From: Undibacterium sp. CCC3.4
GTDB lineage: Bacteria > Pseudomonadota > Gammaproteobacteria > Burkholderiales > Burkholderiaceae_D
DNA length: 64,000 bases
Assembly (NCBI RefSeq): GCF_034347425.1
Contig: NZ_CP133779.1
Coordinates: 2,294,001-2,358,000 of the forward strand
Direction of reading: 5' to 3'
Positions 16,497 through 24,701 of this stretch are shown piece by piece. The position numbers were made by a program, and so were the translations under genes. The notes beneath the pieces are model-generated. The model did no database searches. It saw nothing but the letters and a program-made list of their open reading frames with translations, and was not told the DNA's origin. Numbering within the stretch: position 1 is the stretch's first letter; each line of letters begins with the position of its first letter.

Positions 16497-17582
16497 ATGA
16501 CGCACACTGCTTCCTCTTTGATCGAACTGGCGGCGCGCATCAAGCTCTGGGGGCGTGAGTGCGGTTTTGCCGATGTGGTGATCGCGGATGTCGATCTGAG
16601 CCATGTCGAAGCCGATTTCGCGCAATGGCTGGCCGCCGGGTATCATGGTGACATGGCGTATATGGCCGCGCATGGCAGCAAGCGCAGTCGTCCGGCCGAG
16701 CTGGTACCGGGCACGGTGCGGGTGATTTCTGTGCGGATGAATTATTTACCGCAAACCGAAGGCTGGCGCGCTGCCGAGCAAAATCAGGCGGCCGATCAGG
16801 CGGTGATTTCACTGTATGCGCGTGGTCGCGACTACCACAAAGTGTTACGCGCGCGCTTGCAGCAACTGGCCGATCGGATTGCGCAAGACATCGGTCCGTT
16901 CGGCCATCGGGTGTATACCGATTCAGCACCGGTGATGGAGGTGGCGCTGGCCGCCAAGGCTGGCTTGGGTTGGCGCGGTAAGCACACACTGCTCTTGAGT
17001 CGCCATGCCGGCTCGATGTTTTTTCTCGGAGAAATCTTGATCGATCTGCCCTTGCCGGTCGATGCGCCGGTGACTGAGCATTGCGGTCAGTGTTCGTCTT
17101 GTATGACGGCTTGTCCAACCGGGGCCATCGTCGCACCCTATCAAGTCGATGCGCGCCGCTGTATTTCTTACTTGACCATCGAATTACATGGCAGCATTCC
17201 GCTCGAGTTGCGCGCGCTGATCGGTAACCGCGTCTATGGCTGCGATGATTGCCAACTGGTGTGTCCTTGGAATAAGTTTGCACAAGCCAGCGAACTCGAT
17301 GATTTCGCGGTGCGACACGGGCTCGATCAAGCGCGCATGGTCGACCTGTTCGCTTGGAGCGAAGAACAGTTTTTACAGCGCATGGAGGGCAGTCCGATAC
17401 GCCGCATCGGCCATGAACGCTGGTTGCGCAATCTCGCCGTCGGGCTGGGTAATGCCGCCGTTGCATTGCCAGGCGACGCCACCATCGTCGCGGCGTTGCG
17501 CGCGCGCGCTCAGCATCCGTCGGCGCTGGTGCGCGAACATGTCAGTTGGGCGCTGACCTGCCATGGTGTGAACGGAGCCTGA
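16497..17582 (+). CDS. queG: Epoxyqueuosine reductase QueG
   Basis: QueG reduces epoxyqueuosine to queuosine in tRNA, the last step of this wobble modification, using cobalamin and two 4Fe-4S clusters. Cluster motifs are CGQCSSCMTACPTGA (near residue 195) and CDDCQLVCPWN. Active-site and fold signatures include VISVRMNYLP and YARGRDYHKVLRARL. The length (about 361) is normal. An in-frame GTG at 16491 is an alternative start. A MATE transporter gene begins 7 bases after the stop and is probably co-transcribed. Confidence 0.96.
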   Translation: MTHTASSLIELAARIKLWGRECGFADVVIADVDLSHVEADFAQWLAAGYHGDMAYMAAHGSKRSRPAELVPGTVRVISVRMNYLPQTEGWRAAEQNQAADQAVISLYARGRDYHKVLRARLQQLADRIAQDIGPFGHRVYTDSAPVMEVALAAKAGLGWRGKHTLLLSRHAGSMFFLGEILIDLPLPVDAPVTEHCGQCSSCMTACPTGAIVAPYQVDARRCISYLTIELHGSIPLELRALIGNRVYGCDDCQLVCPWNKFAQASELDDFAVRHGLDQARMVDLFAWSEEQFLQRMEGSPIRRIGHERWLRNLAVGLGNAAVALPGDATIVAALRARAQHPSALVREHVSWALTCHGVNGA

Positions 17583-17589
17583 ATTTTTT

Positions 17590-18912
17590 ATGTGGTCCGC
17601 TATTTTGTTTCGGCAGTATTTACGCTTGGCGATTCCTACCGTACTCGCCGCCTGGGTGTACAGTGCCTATGCGTTCATCGATGGCGTGTTCATCGGCCGT
17701 TATGTCGGCAGCACTGGTCTGGCGGCATTCAATCTGATTGTACCGTTCTTATATATACCGTATGCCTTGAGTGTGATGGTCGGCGTCGGCGGTGCCACCT
17801 TGGTGGCGCGCTTGCTCGGTGCCGGCGAGGCGCGTGCGGCCGCGGCCGCCTTCACGCAGTCTTGTTGTTTATTGTGCGTACTCGGTCTGGCCTGTTCGCT
17901 GGCGCTGGGCTTGGGGGCCGGCTGGCTGGTTGAGATGGTGGTACCCCCGGGGCCGATGCGCGCGTATGCAGAGAGTTATTTGCAAATCGCGGCCGGCTTC
18001 ACCTTGTTTGCCACGCTCAGTTATGCCTTGGAATTATTTTTACGAGTGGAAGGCGCGGCCAGCTATGGTTTACTGTGTCTTTGCATCGGCGCGCTGCTTA
18101 ATATCGGACTTGATTACCTGTTCATCGTCGAATTTTCTTACGGCATGCGCGGTGCCGCTTGGGCTACCGGCATCAGCCATGCGGTGGCGGCGCTGCTGAT
18201 GCTGTCGTATCATGTGTGGCGGGCCGCGCATCTGCGCTTGGTGTCGCATGCATTTGAACAAGTCAATGTGCTTGCTCAGATTGCTTATAACGGTTTGTCG
18301 GAATTACTCGGCGAATTGGCCCCGGCGTTCACGATTCTAGCCTTTAATTGGGTCATCGCCGGTCAGCTTGGTCAGGCCGGCTTGGTAGCGTATGCGGTCT
18401 TGGAGTATTTAACCATCGCAGCCGTCGTGACCATGGTGGCGCTGGTGCAGAGCATGCAAACGCTGGTCAGTTTTCAGCGCGGTGCCGGGGAATGGCAGGC
18501 GCTGCGCTCGGCCATGCATATCGGTGCGCTGTGTGTATTGTTGTTCGCTGCTGGCGCGATGCTGCTGATGTGGACACAGTCGGATCAACTGATTGTGTGG
18601 CTGCTACCGGGTGAGCATGCCGAGGCCTGGGACATTCTCGGCACCGCAGTGCCGTGGTATGCGCTGGCTTTCATTCCGGCCGGTGCCAATTTACTTATTT
18701 CCGGTTATTTCACCGCTATCGAAGCACCGCTGCGCTCTACCGTGATCGCACTGCTGCGCAGTTTCGTTTTATTGCTGGCAGCATTGTGCTTGCTGGTCGC
18801 ATGGATGGGGGCCAGTGGGATTTGGTTTGCCCTGTTGCTGGCCGAAATACTGACACTCGTGCTCAGTGCTTGGCTCTACCGGCGGCACCTGCTGGAGAAT
18901 AATTTTGTATGA
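17590..18912 (+). CDS. MATE-family multidrug/sodium antiporter
   Basis: A 440-residue protein with about twelve membrane segments in two similar halves, typical of MATE exporters that pump cationic drugs or metabolites against a sodium or proton gradient. The beginning, AIPTVLAAWVYSAYAFIDGV followed by FIGRYVGSTGLAAFNL, resembles MATE helix 1-2 sequences of the MepA/DinF type. The later segment LAPAFTILAFNWVIAG corresponds to the second repeat. The substrate cannot be told. It sits 7 bases downstream of queG, but that pairing does not suggest a shared function. Confidence 0.9.
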   Translation: MWSAILFRQYLRLAIPTVLAAWVYSAYAFIDGVFIGRYVGSTGLAAFNLIVPFLYIPYALSVMVGVGGATLVARLLGAGEARAAAAAFTQSCCLLCVLGLACSLALGLGAGWLVEMVVPPGPMRAYAESYLQIAAGFTLFATLSYALELFLRVEGAASYGLLCLCIGALLNIGLDYLFIVEFSYGMRGAAWATGISHAVAALLMLSYHVWRAAHLRLVSHAFEQVNVLAQIAYNGLSELLGELAPAFTILAFNWVIAGQLGQAGLVAYAVLEYLTIAAVVTMVALVQSMQTLVSFQRGAGEWQALRSAMHIGALCVLLFAAGAMLLMWTQSDQLIVWLLPGEHAEAWDILGTAVPWYALAFIPAGANLLISGYFTAIEAPLRSTVIALLRSFVLLLAALCLLVAWMGASGIWFALLLAEILTLVLSAWLYRRHLLENNFV

Positions 18913-18936
18913 GCCGTAAGCGCATCGGCCTTGGCT

Positions 18937-19527
18937 TTATTTCAGAATGCCCGCCAGTTCAACCGCGGTTTTAACTTGCATTTTGTCGAAAATATGCGCG
19001 CGATGTACTTCTACGGTACGCATACTGATGCCGAGCTGATCGGCGATGACCTTGTTCATTTTTCCCTGCAAGATCAATTCCAACACTTCTTTTTCGCGTG
19101 CCGACAAGCTGGCCAGGCGTTCGTGAATGGCTGCAGCGGCACCGGCTTGGCGCGATTGTTCCAGCGCCTCTTGCACCCTATCCATCAATTTATTGTCGTT
19201 AAACGGCTTTTCAAAGAAGTCGAACGCACCGCGTTTGAGCGAATCGACGGCCATGGGTACGTCACCGTGGCCGGTCAGGAAAATCACCGGTAGTCGACGC
19301 GTGAGCTTGCGCAGTGCCAGTTGGTCGAACATTTGTATGCCGCTCAAGCCCGGCATGCGCACGTCCAATAGCAGACAATCGCCCTGACTGTCAAAATGAA
19401 AAGCTTGGTCCAGTGTGCTGAGAAAGTGTTCCGCGCTGCCGTAAACCAATGCGCCGATCTGGCGCGAGCGGGCCAGCCAAGCCAGTGCGTCGCGGATGAC
19501 ATCTTCGTCGTCGATGATATGTAGCAT
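18937..19527 (-). CDS. dctR: FixJ/DctR-type response regulator (receiver + LuxR HTH)
   Basis: A 196-residue regulator. The receiver domain shows IIDDED, the phosphoacceptor Asp in LLLDVRMPGLSG, the Thr in FLTGHGDVPMAV and the Lys in FFEKPFNDNKL. The C-terminal LuxR-type helix-turn-helix contains LSAREKEVLELILQGKMNKV and MRTVEVHRAHIFDKM. ATG 19527 (MLHIIDDED) has GGAGAG upstream; an in-frame GTG at 19581 would instead overlap the kinase gene stop. It is the partner of the kinase directly upstream, and probably controls the divergent dctP gene; the dicarboxylate link comes from synteny with Rhodobacter dctSR-dctP. Confidence 0.88.
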   Translation of the reverse strand: MLHIIDDEDVIRDALAWLARSRQIGALVYGSAEHFLSTLDQAFHFDSQGDCLLLDVRMPGLSGIQMFDQLALRKLTRRLPVIFLTGHGDVPMAVDSLKRGAFDFFEKPFNDNKLMDRVQEALEQSRQAGAAAAIHERLASLSAREKEVLELILQGKMNKVIADQLGISMRTVEVHRAHIFDKMQVKTAVELAGILK

Positions 19528-19577
19528 ATTCTCTCCAGATAGGCTTGGCCGGGTCTTGGCGTGCTCAGCAGCGCGCT

Positions 19578-21560
19578 TCACATGGCCGGTGACACAGGTT
19601 CGTGAAATGTCGGTAACACAAAGCGAAAGATAGTACCACCACCAGGGTTGTCGCTGTGGGTCAGTTTGCCGCCGTGGAATTCGATCGCCGTGCGGCAGAT
19701 GTTGAGGCCCATGCCCATGCCGCTGGCTTTGGTGGAAAAAAACGGTGAAAACAATTGCTCGGCAATGCTGCTGGAAATGCCATGGCCGCGATCGATCACT
19801 TCTACCGCAATGGCGTCGAGTGCCAAGTCGAGCTGTACTTGTATGCGCAGGCTGCGCCGGGCCGGCGGCGTGTCTTGCATCGATTCGATAGCATTGCGAG
19901 TCAGATTGAGTAAAACTTGTTCAATCAATACTTGATCGGCCAGTACTTTCGGGCTTTGTCTTGGCGGCAGCCATTGGATAGGAATATATGACGATTGCGC
20001 TTGCAATTCGATCAGCGGCATGACTGATTGTATCAGTTCGCAGAGGTCAACTTGCTCTCTGCTCGGTTCACGTTTTTTTACAAATTCGTGCACGCTGCGG
20101 ATGATTTGTCCGGCCCGCTGCGCTTGCGCATGCACCTTGCTCATCGCGCTTTGCAGTAAAACTTTATCGCTGTCGCCGGCTTCGAGCAAGTTGATGGCAC
20201 CGGTGGTGTAACTTGAAATCGCGGCCAGCGGCTGATTCAATTCATGTGCCAGCATCGAGGCGATTTCCCCCATGGTTGCCAAGCGTGCGCTGGCATGCAG
20301 TTTTTCTTCTTGTTGGCGGCTCAGTTCTTGCGCATGCTTGAGTTCGGAAATATCGAGGATGGAGCTCATCCAACCGGTTTGTTCACCTGATTCGGCAATG
20401 AGCGGCGACTCGTACACCAGCACTGGAATACGCTGACCGTCGGCGCGTTGGTAGATGGTTTCGAAACCATCTTGTGGCACCGATCCGGCTAATAGTTGGG
20501 TGAAGCGTTGTTTGTATTCTTCCAGCGCTTCCGGGGCCCAATACGGCATCGGTGGCAGTCGTCCGACGATCTCTTCGGGCGGATAGCCGATCATTCTGCT
20601 GAAGGCCGGGTTGATATAGGTCAGCCGCCCTTGCATGTCGCGCGCGCGCAGACCGGTGACGAGCGAGTTTTCCATCGCCGTGCGAAACGTCACTTGCTGC
20701 CGTAAGGCTCCCTCAGCAGCCAGACGGCGGTTAATGTCGCGCCATAGGGCGATCAGGCTCCAGATCAGCCCGAGTGAGAGCACGATCACCATGAGCACGA
20801 GTAAATTCGCCAACAGCTTAGGTTCGCTCTTGATACTGTTGGTCCGCAAGATCAAGGTGATGCCGGGCAGGTCGAGTGTGCGGTTGTGAATATAGACGTT
20901 TTTACCGATGCCGCCGGCGGCCCGATCCGCAAAGACATTGTCGTCGCTGTCAACCAGGGTAATTTGGTTGTCATGCGCAAACCACCATGGCACGAGCTCG
21001 TCCAGTATGCCCTTGAGTTTGTAATTGATGACGATGCTGCCGGCATAGCGCTTCTCATGTATCAAGGGGATTTGGCAGCTCAACTGATAAGCGATGGCAG
21101 AATTACCATCGGAAACCGGCGGGTAACAGCGCGTCTTGAGGTCGATCTCCGGCACCCCTGATTCAAAATGCGGTAGCGTCGAGCGTTCGCGCAGGGTGCT
21201 GGTAGTGGTGACGACATGGTCGAACTGGTCATACCAAGAGATGCGTTCAATTTCGTGGTTATTTTCGACTAAACCGGTAAAGCGTCGCAAGGCTGCATCG
21301 ACCGGTAATTTCATGGCACTGATTTCGGCACCGACTTGGCGCAGCATTTCATCATTGCGATTGAGCTGAAACTGAATCGCTTGCTCAACCCAGAGCGTAT
21401 CGGCGATTAATTGTTCTTGGCGTTCGTTGGCTTCCATACGCTGTGCTTGCCAAGGCAACCAAATCAGGGTGGCAAGGAACAGGGATACCAGCAGGATCGG
21501 TAAGATCCAGCGCCATTTTTGGTTAGGCCATCGTTGAGTTTGGTAGAATTTTTTCATCAT
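19578..21560 (-). CDS. dctS: DctS-like sensor histidine kinase
   Basis: A 660-residue membrane kinase: a first transmembrane helix at about 18-38, a periplasmic sensor region of about 230 residues, a second helix around 255-275, a PAS domain (about 300-410, with GWMSSILDISELKHAQE), then HisKA with the H-box MLAHELNQPLAAISSY near residue 438, and a C-terminal HATPase (NLTRNAIES, GHGISS, GMGMGLNICRTAIEFHGG). This matches DctS/FixL-type kinases that sense C4-dicarboxylates. It is in an operon with dctR and divergent from dctP. The ligand is inferred from context. Confidence 0.9.
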   Translation of the reverse strand: MMKKFYQTQRWPNQKWRWILPILLVSLFLATLIWLPWQAQRMEANERQEQLIADTLWVEQAIQFQLNRNDEMLRQVGAEISAMKLPVDAALRRFTGLVENNHEIERISWYDQFDHVVTTTSTLRERSTLPHFESGVPEIDLKTRCYPPVSDGNSAIAYQLSCQIPLIHEKRYAGSIVINYKLKGILDELVPWWFAHDNQITLVDSDDNVFADRAAGGIGKNVYIHNRTLDLPGITLILRTNSIKSEPKLLANLLVLMVIVLSLGLIWSLIALWRDINRRLAAEGALRQQVTFRTAMENSLVTGLRARDMQGRLTYINPAFSRMIGYPPEEIVGRLPPMPYWAPEALEEYKQRFTQLLAGSVPQDGFETIYQRADGQRIPVLVYESPLIAESGEQTGWMSSILDISELKHAQELSRQQEEKLHASARLATMGEIASMLAHELNQPLAAISSYTTGAINLLEAGDSDKVLLQSAMSKVHAQAQRAGQIIRSVHEFVKKREPSREQVDLCELIQSVMPLIELQAQSSYIPIQWLPPRQSPKVLADQVLIEQVLLNLTRNAIESMQDTPPARRSLRIQVQLDLALDAIAVEVIDRGHGISSSIAEQLFSPFFSTKASGMGMGLNICRTAIEFHGGKLTHSDNPGGGTIFRFVLPTFHEPVSPAM

Positions 21561-21581
21561 CAGTCAGGGTTGTTGGACTAG

Positions 21582-21624
21582 TTTACTGCAGAGGTGAAAC
21601 AAACTGCCAGCTTTCTGCAGTGAA
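21582..21624. promoter_or_regulatory. Inverted repeat between dctS and dctP (candidate operator)
   Basis: TTTACTGCAGA (21582-21592) and TCTGCAGTGAA (21614-21624) are complementary at 10 of 11 positions, with 21 bases between arms. Lying in the divergent control region, they could be the target of the DctR-like regulator. Binding is inference. Confidence 0.45.
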
Positions 21625-21703
21625 TGTGGTTTTCCACAATTGCGCCGTCTGGGCGGACTAGTGATCATCAGGAGTGAAAAATAATTATGATAATGAGACC
21701 TGC

Positions 21704-22762
21704 ATGTCGATTTCCCGTACCTTGTTGCGCTGTCTGTCAGTGCTGTTGCTGCTGACATGTTGCCATGCCTGGGGGCAGTCGACTATCGTCATTAAATTCA
21801 GCCACGTGGTCGCCAACGATACGCCCAAAGCTAAGGCTGCATTGCGCTTCAAAGCGCTCGCCGAAGCCGCCACCAAGGGGCGGGTACGAGTGGAAGTCTA
21901 TCCCAACAGCAGCCTGTACAAAGACAAGGAAGAGCTCGAGGCCTTGCAATTAGGGGCCGTGCAGATGCTGGCACCGTCGCTGGCCAAGTTTGCGCCGCTC
22001 GGCATCAAAGAATTTGAAGTCTTCGATGTGCCGTATATCTTCCCCGATAAAGCCACTTTATACCGTGTCACGCAAGGCCCGGTAGGCCAAAATTTACTGC
22101 AAAAATTGGAAACCAAGGGCATTGTCGGTCTGGCATTCTGGGATAACGGTTTCAAGCAGATGTCGTCGAACAAGCCTATCCGTGTACCGAGCGATATGCG
22201 TGGGCAAAAAATGCGCATACAACCATCGAAAGTGATCGATCTGCAAATGCGTGCGCTCGGTGCTGTGCCGATGAGCTTGGCGTTTTCGGAGGTATTTCAG
22301 GCCTTGAAAACCGGCTTGGTCGACGGTACCGAGAATCCGATATCGAATTTGTATACGCAGCACATGCACGAAGTGCAAAAATATCTGACGCTGACTAATC
22401 ATGCTTATCTCGGCTACGCCGTCATCGTGAATAAAAAATTCTGGGATGATTTGCCTGGCGATATACGTGATGAACTGGAAACGGCGATGAAAAGTGCCAC
22501 CATCTATGCCAATACCATTGCCGAACAAGAGAATGAAGCGGCGTTGGTGGCGGTGCGGCGCTCGGGCAAGACGCTGGTAGTGAGCTTGAGCGCAAAAGAC
22601 TTGCTGGCATGGAAAGCAGCTTTGCTGCCAGTGCAAAAAAATATGGCAGGACGGATCAGTGCAGACTTGATCGCCCGCGTCAATCTCGAGGCAGCATTGG
22701 CTGAAAAAAATGAATCAGCAGCATGCTGCGGTGCAGCAATTATTGCATTTTTTGATCGCTGA
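21704..22762 (+). CDS. dctP: TRAP transporter substrate-binding protein, DctP type
   Basis: A 352-residue periplasmic protein with a signal peptide of about 22 residues (LLLLTCCHAWG) and DctP-family motifs: IKFSHVVANDTPKA, VEVYPNSSLYKD, AFWDNGFKQMS, and the conserved Arg of KMRIQPSKV that binds the substrate carboxylate. TRAP systems normally need DctQ and DctM membrane subunits; neither is next to this gene. The last 25 residues, with two adjacent Cys, look unusual for the family and follow a run of seven A's. It may serve a distant DctQM or act with the DctS sensor. Confidence 0.88.
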   Translation: MSISRTLLRCLSVLLLLTCCHAWGQSTIVIKFSHVVANDTPKAKAALRFKALAEAATKGRVRVEVYPNSSLYKDKEELEALQLGAVQMLAPSLAKFAPLGIKEFEVFDVPYIFPDKATLYRVTQGPVGQNLLQKLETKGIVGLAFWDNGFKQMSSNKPIRVPSDMRGQKMRIQPSKVIDLQMRALGAVPMSLAFSEVFQALKTGLVDGTENPISNLYTQHMHEVQKYLTLTNHAYLGYAVIVNKKFWDDLPGDIRDELETAMKSATIYANTIAEQENEAALVAVRRSGKTLVVSLSAKDLLAWKAALLPVQKNMAGRISADLIARVNLEAALAEKNESAACCGAAIIAFFDR

Positions 22763-22921
22763 CAGCGCCTTTTTTAATTTGAATAAACCCTCAATCGCCA
22801 GTTAAAAAAATCGAAACAGGTCGACATTTCAAAATAAGCTATGGCCGCCTAACACATTTCCTCACTTTGGAAATAATTTTTACATATCTGCAACACTCTG
22901 TTTTGTTTTAGACTGTTTTTT
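22763..22921. other. A+T-rich non-coding stretch after dctP
   Basis: There are no supported genes here. The stretch is A+T-rich and ends at the promoter of the candidate RNA. No hairpin clearly terminating dctP was found. Confidence 0.5.
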
Positions 22922-22950
22922 TTGCCGTGTGTATTTTCCCATGCTATATT
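22922..22950 (+). promoter_or_regulatory. Sigma-70 promoter candidate for the intergenic RNA
   Basis: TTGCCG (22922-22927) and TATATT (22945-22950) are separated by 17 bases, predicting a start near 22957. No open reading frame with a ribosome site follows for 290 bases. Confidence 0.55.
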
Positions 22951-23060
22951 CTGCCCAGATGAGTTGTTGGTAAGCGGTAAGCTTGTGCCAAGTAAAACAG
23001 CTTAGTTGCCATTGGGCAAAAGCACGGATAAAGAAAGATTAAAAGGCGGTAGTGCAAAAA

Positions 23061-23076
23061 ACGGTATCGATACCGT
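23061..23076. promoter_or_regulatory. Perfect 16-base palindrome
   Basis: ACGGTATCGATACCGT is its own reverse complement. It may be a DNA operator for a dimeric regulator or a hairpin in the candidate RNA. Confidence 0.4.
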
Positions 23077-23161
23077 ACACTGAGGAGACGCGCGTTTTTA
23101 CTATAAGCTGAGTGACGGTGTAGACCGGACACTAAACAGCCGAAAACGCGACAACAATTTT

Positions 23162-23190
23162 AAAGGCGCATCGTCTGATGCGCCTTTTTT
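23162..23190 (+). terminator. Rho-independent terminator upstream of ogt
   Basis: AAGGCGCATC pairs with GATGCGCCTT around a GTCT loop, followed by a T-run (23183-23190). No protein gene on this strand ends nearby; the closest, dctP, stops 400 bases earlier. This points to a non-coding transcript. Confidence 0.85.
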
Positions 23191-23248
23191 CTTTTGTAGG
23201 CTGCGACCACGTTTGTAATAAAATAGCGTTTCCATAGGGAGAAACAGC

Positions 23249-23746
23249 ATGTCCGAACACGAAACGGCGATTTTTTCCGCCATCGTCGAGGCACCGTTCG
23301 GTGCCATCGGCATTCGCAGTCGTGCCGCCAGTCTGTGTGAATTGGTCTATCTGCCGCCGCGTTTTACTGAAAAAGCTCCGCTCGATGCGTTGGCCGAGCA
23401 AGCGGCGCTTCAGGTAGCGGCCTATCTGGACGATCCTGATTTCCGTTTCAGCTTGCCGCTCGCTGCCGTCGGCACCGCATTTCAGCAGCGCGTTTGGCAA
23501 GCGATTGCCACTATTCCGCGTGGCGAAGTCGCTACCTATGGGCAGTTGGCCAAGCATGTCGGTTCAGCGCCGCGCGCAGTCGGTCAGGCTTGCGGCGCCA
23601 ATTGGTTTCCTTTGCTGATTCCTTGTCATCGTGTCACTGCCGTCGGCGGTTTAGGTGGCTTTGCCCATCACGATGAAGAGACTGGTTTTCACCTTGGCGT
23701 CAAACGCTGGTTGCTGGCGCATGAAGGTGTGGCGGCCTATGTCTGA
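23249..23746 (+). CDS. ogt: Methylated-DNA--protein-cysteine methyltransferase
   Basis: A suicide DNA repair protein that moves alkyl groups from O6-alkylguanine onto its own Cys. It has 165 residues with the active-site motif LIPCHRVTAVGG (Cys near residue 130), the helix-turn-helix segment GEVATYGQLAKHVG, and the Asn hinge in GANWFPLL. The N-terminal Ada activator domains are absent, so it is a stand-alone Ogt-type enzyme. AGGGAG precedes the ATG. A strong terminator just upstream separates it from the intergenic RNA. xerD follows 12 bases later, so the two are probably co-transcribed. Confidence 0.95.
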   Translation: MSEHETAIFSAIVEAPFGAIGIRSRAASLCELVYLPPRFTEKAPLDALAEQAALQVAAYLDDPDFRFSLPLAAVGTAFQQRVWQAIATIPRGEVATYGQLAKHVGSAPRAVGQACGANWFPLLIPCHRVTAVGGLGGFAHHDEETGFHLGVKRWLLAHEGVAAYV

Positions 23747-23758
23747 GGTTTTGATCTG

Positions 23759-24697
23759 ATGGTCGCCAGAGCCGATGTCGCCGCCTTGCGCGCCGCCGCC
23801 GCCTTACCGGCGGCGTTGACGGCGCAGATCGATCAGTTTTGTGATCTGCTGTGGCTGGAAGAAGGTTTGGCCAAAAATACCGTCGACGCCTATCGGCGCG
23901 ATCTGCGCCTGTTCGCCGAATGGCAGTATCAGCGCTGTCAGAAAGATTTGTATCAAATCGATCATGCCGATATCAGCGCGTATATCTCGGCCAAGCATGC
24001 CAGTTCCAAAGCGACCTCGGCCAATCGCCGCCTGTCGGTGCTCAAACGTTTTTATCAACTGGCGCTGCGTCAGAACTTAGTCAGCCTCAATCCTTGCAGT
24101 AAATTGAAATCGGCCAAACAACCGAGCCGCTTGCCGCAGACACTCAGCGAAGCCGAGGTGGAAGCTCTGCTGCAGGCACCGCCGGCCACCGTATTGGGCA
24201 CGCGTGACCGAACCATGCTGGAATTATTGTATGCCTGCGGTTTGCGCGTGAGTGAGCTGGTCGGGCTCAAAGCGCTGGAACTGAGCCTCAATGACGGCGT
24301 GGTGCGGGTGACCGGCAAGGGCGATAAGACGCGTCTGGTACCGTTCGGTGAAGATGCGCGGCAGTGGCTGGAAAAGTATTTGCAGCACGCGCGCGCCGAG
24401 ATTTTACAAGGCCAGATCGATGAGGCCTTGTTCGTCACTGCGCGTGGCGGGGCCATGACACGTCAGATGTTTTGGATATTGATCAAAAAATATGCCGCCG
24501 CCGCCGGCATCGTCACGCCACTCTCGCCGCATACCTTACGCCATGCATTTGCCACCCATTTACTCAACCATGGTGCCGATTTGCGTGTGGTGCAACTGCT
24601 GCTTGGACACGCCGATATTTCGACCACGCAGATTTACACCCACGTAGCGCGCGAACGATTGAAGCAGTTGCATGCTTTGCATCATCCGCGCGGCTAG
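23759..24697 (+). CDS. xerD: Site-specific tyrosine recombinase XerD
   Basis: XerD with XerC resolves chromosome dimers at dif, controlled by FtsK. The 312-residue protein has an N-terminal SAM-like core-binding domain (GLAKNTVDAYRRDLRLFAEW) and a catalytic domain with the active residues Arg in YACGLRVSELVGL, Lys in TGKGDKTRLVPF, His-x-x-Arg in LSPHTLRHAFATH, the following His in LLGHADISTT and the nucleophile Tyr in QIYTHV. The end KQLHALHHPRG is typical of XerD. It is chromosomal and not part of an integron or phage here. Confidence 0.95.
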   Translation: MVARADVAALRAAAALPAALTAQIDQFCDLLWLEEGLAKNTVDAYRRDLRLFAEWQYQRCQKDLYQIDHADISAYISAKHASSKATSANRRLSVLKRFYQLALRQNLVSLNPCSKLKSAKQPSRLPQTLSEAEVEALLQAPPATVLGTRDRTMLELLYACGLRVSELVGLKALELSLNDGVVRVTGKGDKTRLVPFGEDARQWLEKYLQHARAEILQGQIDEALFVTARGGAMTRQMFWILIKKYAAAAGIVTPLSPHTLRHAFATHLLNHGADLRVVQLLLGHADISTTQIYTHVARERLKQLHALHHPRG

Positions 24698-24701
24698 TCA
24701 A

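Larger units (their letters stand above)
22957..23190 (+). ncRNA. Candidate structured small RNA or leader upstream of ogt
   Basis: Between a promoter candidate and a strong terminator lie about 234 bases with no convincing gene but several hairpins: TAAGCT/AGCTTA (22978-23004), the perfect palindrome ACGGTATCGATACCGT (23061-23076), CGCGTTTT/AAAACGCG (23091-23150), then the terminator stem. This could be a free-standing small RNA or an attenuated leader of ogt, whose start is 58 bases past the terminator. It was compared from memory with 6S RNA and common riboswitches, and no clear match was found. Confidence 0.42.

Noticed and set aside
16540..17466. 308-codon open frame on the minus strand
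   Set aside because: It is antisense to queG and very Arg/Pro-rich, as expected for a shadow of a G+C-rich gene.
22957..23190. Identification of the candidate RNA as 6S RNA
   Set aside because: The long closing stem with a central open bubble expected of 6S RNA could not be drawn from the sequence; three separate hairpins fit better.
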